This document shows positions 60,808 to 64,000 of a stretch of DNA of 64,000 bases, one piece after another. The stretch is taken from the NCBI RefSeq assembly GCF_038096175.1, contig NZ_CP151099.1:1242501-1306500 (forward strand), in the 5' to 3' direction. Made by a program: the position numbers and the translations under genes. The notes under the pieces are model-generated. The model did not search any database. It worked only from the letters and a program-made list of their open reading frames with translations, and was not told where the DNA came from. Origin of the DNA: Nostoc sp. UHCC 0302 (GTDB taxonomy: Bacteria; Cyanobacteriota; Cyanobacteriia; Cyanobacteriales; Nostocaceae). Within the stretch, counting starts at the first letter, position 1. Each line of letters opens with the position of its first letter.

Positions 60808-61692
60808 ATGCTCATGACCATAGTTCGCAAATTTACAGCCGTTTTTTTAACCCTGAGTTTGTGCTTGACAACTGTCGCTTGTGGGGGAGGAAACCAAGCT
60901 ACCACTAACCCTTCAGGTAGGAACGTTAGTCAAACCTCTGCTAGTACCAAACTAAGTGATGGTCAGTACCAAATACAACAAGCTGAATATGATGATGGAA
61001 CTGGGGAATATACATTGTTTTTACTCAACAATACGCCCCCAAGGTTTTCAACTGAAAATTTACAAATGGCGCGCCTGACTGATGATGAAATCAAGCAGGG
61101 TAAGAAAACTTACTTAAAGGTAGAAAATGGACAGCCAATTCTATACCTAACAGAAGACTTTAAAATTGGGTACGTCCACAACGTTACCGAAAACAAAACT
61201 AATCCCCAAACAGGACAACAAGAAACAGTTGTAGTTCGCCAAGAAAATAGTTTTTGGTCGCCTTTTGCTGGGGCTGTAGCTGGTGGTATAGCGGGTCAGG
61301 CGATTGGTAGCCTATTGTTTAGGCCCCAGTACTACGTTCCCCCTGCTTATCAACCAGGAGGATTTTTGACAGGTTACGGTGGATATGGTAACAGCTACTC
61401 TCAAGCAGTCAGTAGCTACCAAAGTCGTTACAATGCGCCACCCGCGGCTGTGAGAAATCGCACTGCTTTCCGCAGTACAGGGAATATTAGAAGGTCATAT
61501 CCTGGTAATTCAAATGTACGGACTTCACCCCCACGTACTACTACGGGTAACCGTCCCTCTGGTTCTGGTTTTGGTAGCAGTCAACTAAGACCCTCTGGCA
61601 GTTCAAGCTCAACCAGACGCAATTCTGGTAGTAGATTTGGTAGTGGGACAAGTCGGCGCTCACCTGCTGGTTTTGGCAGCAGACGCCGTTAA
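60808..61692 (+). CDS. Putative lipoprotein with Ser/Gly/Arg-rich tail
   Basis: The N-terminus VFLTLSLCLTTVACGGG is a type II signal with lipobox Cys25. Residues 50-140 are a soluble domain (LSDGQYQIQQAEYDDGTGEY, FLLNNTPPRF), followed by AGAVAGGIAGQAIGSLLF, a Gly-zipper-like segment near residue 160, and a long basic, Ser/Gly/Arg-rich tail (SSSSTRRNSGSRFGSGTSRR and so on). This is typical of cyanobacterial surface lipoproteins; the function is unknown. An intrinsic terminator follows at 61743. Confidence 0.75.
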   Translation: MLMTIVRKFTAVFLTLSLCLTTVACGGGNQATTNPSGRNVSQTSASTKLSDGQYQIQQAEYDDGTGEYTLFLLNNTPPRFSTENLQMARLTDDEIKQGKKTYLKVENGQPILYLTEDFKIGYVHNVTENKTNPQTGQQETVVVRQENSFWSPFAGAVAGGIAGQAIGSLLFRPQYYVPPAYQPGGFLTGYGGYGNSYSQAVSSYQSRYNAPPAAVRNRTAFRSTGNIRRSYPGNSNVRTSPPRTTTGNRPSGSGFGSSQLRPSGSSSSTRRNSGSRFGSGTSRRSPAGFGSRRR

Positions 61693-61742
61693 TATTGCCA
61701 ATTTGCGCTCGCAGATAGTAACTCAACTACGATAACGATAAG

Positions 61743-61780
61743 AGAGATGAGAAGGATGTTGCTTTCTCATCTCTTTTTTT
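61743..61780 (+). terminator. Intrinsic terminator after the lipoprotein gene
   Basis: AGAGATGAGAA (61743-61753) pairs with TTCTCATCTCT (61764-61774) over 11 bp and is followed by six T. Confidence 0.9.
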
Positions 61781-62312
61781 GGAATTTTGTCACTTCGAGT
61801 TGTCAAAGAATAAGGATGTAGGGTAACCCCATAAATGAAGGCTCTCTGTTGTTGTGACTGACGTCGGCTGTGCTGATTTGTACTCCTCCGAGGAAGCAAG
61901 CTACGCCTTGGTCTCTGTAAGGAGAAGCTACTGCCGTGTCGCTGTCAACAATGATCTATAAATGATTTCTTTTGCATAAGCTATTAAAGCGTTGTTTGTT
62001 AATTCTCTATGTCTAAATTTTGTCAACACATATCTTAATTCATTTTTAACTTTTCTTAGATTCATTACTAGAAATTTTATAGTAAATATAAATTACGACC
62101 TTATTTTTAGCTAATTAGACTAGCATTATAAAAATTCAAATATAAAATTAAATTTTTGCTTTGCTTACCAGATTAATGAAGAATTAGCTTCTAGCAAAAG
62201 ATGTTTTTTAAATAAATAAAAATCTATCTCCAGGTAACTTACTTAAATTTGCAAACTCGCTTAGGGTGTGTACAGCCTCTGCTAGAGGTATTGGTTGTCC
62301 CAGAGCATTTTC
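61781..62312. other. Intergenic region
   Basis: No gene is seen. A repeat-like GC-rich piece (GACGTCGGCTGTGCTG, then CTACGCCTTGGTCTCTG) lies at 61861-61945; the rest is AT-rich. Confidence 0.5.
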
Positions 62313-64000
62313 ATGCCCCATATTCATCATTCTCAGTTACGGCGTTATGGCATTGCTGTATTAATGGTCGCACTTGCATTAGTGCTAATGTTGATACTAG
62401 ATACCCAGTTAGGTATGAGCAAAACGCCGTTTCTGCTGTTTTTTAGTGCTGTAATGGTGAGTGCTTGGTATGGAGGTTTACAGTCTGGTCTATTAGCAAC
62501 TTTGTTGTCGGCGCTACTGAGCAATTACTTTTTCCTGATTCCGACACATACATTAAGTTTTGACCTAGCTAATGTTGTACGCATAGGTTTGTTTGCAGTC
62601 CAAGGTTTGTTATTCAGTATCTTATGTGAGGCGTTAAAAACAGCTAAAGGTTGTACCGAAGCAAATCAACAGAAGCTGAAAGTGAGTGAAGAACGATTTC
62701 GATTAGCATTAAGCAGTTCAGAGATCACAGTTTTTCAGCAGGATCGAGATTTGCGGTATCAGTGGATTCATAATCTTCAAGGTGCAGAAACTGTTGAAGA
62801 AATACTTGGCAAATCAGACTATGAATTATTCCCAGAATCAGTAGCAGCCCAATTGATGGCAATTAAGCTGAGGGTTATAGAAACAGGAGTATCGAGCCGC
62901 GAAGAAGTTTGTGTAACCCTGGGTGGAGAAGTCCGTTACTATGATTTGCTGGTGGAACCGCTAAAAGCTACAGGCGATCGCCAGATTTATGGTATCACTA
63001 GCGTGGCAGTGAATATTACAAAACGCAAGCAAGCAGAATTAGAGAACGTCAGATTACATCAGGAACTTCAGCAAGCCACTCAGTACAAAGATGAATATTT
63101 GGCGTTGCTCAATGCTTGGCTGACTAGTTCACCAGTGGCCTTGGCTTTTCTCGATACTGAACTCCGTTACGTTTATGCTAATGAAGCCTTAGCAACCATC
63201 AATGGTGTACCACGAAATCAACATATTGGTCGCACCTTGCAAGAGGTATTACCAGAATGGACATCACAAGTCGAGCCTATTCTGCGTCAGGTAATGCAGA
63301 CAAAAGAACCAATACTCAACCAGCAAGTGAGCGGTGAAACTTATCCGCCTGGGGTGTATCGTTATGGTCTTGTTAGTTATTATCCAGTATGTTTATCGGA
63401 TGGAAAGTTGTTAGGAGTCGGCATCAGCTCCATTGACATTACGCAACTAAAGCAAACTCAACAAGCTTTGCAAGAAAGCGAAGCAAAGTTTCGTAGTGTA
63501 GTAGAGTCAAACATGATTGGTATTGGCTTTTGGGAAAAAGACGGCAAAATTACAGAAGCTAATGATGCCTTACTGAATATGGTTGGTTATAGCCGTGAAG
63601 AATTAGTTGCAGGAAAACTCAACTGGAAAGACCTAACGCCGTCAGAATACCAACCACTAGATGAGCAAGCATTAACTCAACTTCAAGACAGCTCCTTTTG
63701 CACTCCTTATGAAAAGGAATATATCCGTAAAGACGGTTCACGCTTCCCAATTATGGTAGGTGCTAGTCGCTTTGAAGAGACTTTAGAGGGAGGAGCTTTC
63801 TTTGTTCTAGATATTACAAAGCACAAGCAAGCTGAGGATGCGCTGCGCTATAGCGCCCAAACTAGTAGTACACTTTCAACTTCGCTCGATTACGAGGAAA
63901 CCTTAAAACAGATTGCTCAAATCTCAGTTCCTCAATTAGCTGATTGGTGTTGTGTCGATATTTTAAATGAAGATGGTTCTATCCGGCGCTTACCTATCGC
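62313..64000 (+). CDS. Multi-PAS membrane sensor kinase, truncated at the window end
   Basis: The frame is open from the ATG at 62313 to the last base (562 codons). It has DUF4118-like membrane helices (residues 12-105; SAVMVSAWYGGLQSGLLATL), then three PAS domains (about 125-245, 260-385 and 395-515, the last with EYIRKDGSRFPIMV) and the start of a GAF (LSTSLDYEETLKQIAQISVP). It is therefore a sensor kinase of the same design as 25575-28652; the kinase core lies outside the window. An in-frame TTG at 62295 is an alternative start. Confidence 0.88.
   Translation, partial: MPHIHHSQLRRYGIAVLMVALALVLMLILDTQLGMSKTPFLLFFSAVMVSAWYGGLQSGLLATLLSALLSNYFFLIPTHTLSFDLANVVRIGLFAVQGLLFSILCEALKTAKGCTEANQQKLKVSEERFRLALSSSEITVFQQDRDLRYQWIHNLQGAETVEEILGKSDYELFPESVAAQLMAIKLRVIETGVSSREEVCVTLGGEVRYYDLLVEPLKATGDRQIYGITSVAVNITKRKQAELENVRLHQELQQATQYKDEYLALLNAWLTSSPVALAFLDTELRYVYANEALATINGVPRNQHIGRTLQEVLPEWTSQVEPILRQVMQTKEPILNQQVSGETYPPGVYRYGLVSYYPVCLSDGKLLGVGISSIDITQLKQTQQALQESEAKFRSVVESNMIGIGFWEKDGKITEANDALLNMVGYSREELVAGKLNWKDLTPSEYQPLDEQALTQLQDSSFCTPYEKEYIRKDGSRFPIMVGASRFEETLEGGAFFVLDITKHKQAEDALRYSAQTSSTLSTSLDYEETLKQIAQISVPQLADWCCVDILNEDGSIRRLPI

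Overview
The window reads as chromosome of a filamentous, probably heterocyst-forming cyanobacterium of the Nostoc/Anabaena type. The signs are the very frequent HIP1 octamer (GCGATCGC), heptamer short tandem repeats, genes found mainly in oxygenic phototrophs (petL, pxcA, a PAP/fibrillin gene, a PedR-like regulator, cmpABCD), pentapeptide-repeat proteins, many multi-domain sensor kinases and a cyanobacterial-type CRISPR repeat. The organism call is inference; no rRNA or other species marker is present.

Layout. 1-9.9 kb: a partial Nif3-like gene, a SUKH protein, an SGNH hydrolase, a TPR protein, DUF711, a 2OG-Fe dioxygenase, sfsA with a gluconokinase, a PEP-CTERM-like secreted protein and a fructokinase. 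10-20.8 kb: a PedR-like regulator, DUF6391, a histidine kinase, a glycosyltransferase, a membrane Ser/Thr kinase, msrA, an AddB/UvrD-like helicase and pxcA. 21-31 kb: a Crp-type regulator, a glycosidase fused to an aspartic-protease-like domain, and a same-strand signalling cluster (sensor kinase, Rcp-like receiver, REC-PAS-GAF kinase). 31-34 kb: a 102-bp MITE, a ParA/MobD-like ATPase and an orphan CRISPR array. 34-44 kb: a tandem-NIL protein, aroB, petL (31 codons), bioB, a pentapeptide protein with a GNAT, selO, PAP/fibrillin, a triplicated small-RNA-like array, exoD and a lipid kinase. 44.7-50.5 kb: the bicarbonate transporter operon cmpABCD. 51-56.7 kb: a second PEP-CTERM protein, a cobalamin riboswitch driving cobG-cobH-cobI, and an intact IS4-family element. 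56.7-64 kb: a GNAT, tyrA, a long pentapeptide protein, DUF1517, a lipoprotein and a truncated multi-PAS kinase.

Genes that work together: cmpA (lipoprotein receptor), cmpB (permease), cmpC and cmpD (ATPases) form one high-affinity bicarbonate uptake system. Its receptor resembles CmpA, not the nitrate receptor NrtA, in the ligand pocket. cobG/H/I encode corrin-ring steps under B12 feedback. The kinase/receiver cluster at 25.6-31.1 kb is probably one phosphotransfer unit.

The most interesting signals are four. (1) Two CRISPR spacers differ from each other almost only at codon wobble positions of one 11-residue peptide. (2) Three tandem copies of a ~160-bp unit at 42.1-42.55 kb each carry TCC(T/G)GA, then GTAGATGCACC exactly 32 nt on, then an intrinsic terminator; this resembles the NsiR1 type of heterocyst small-RNA array. 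(3) Short repeats sit in frame inside several proteins, including about 57 extra residues in a kinase ATP-binding domain. (4) All three junctions of the cmp operon are occupied by different repeat classes.
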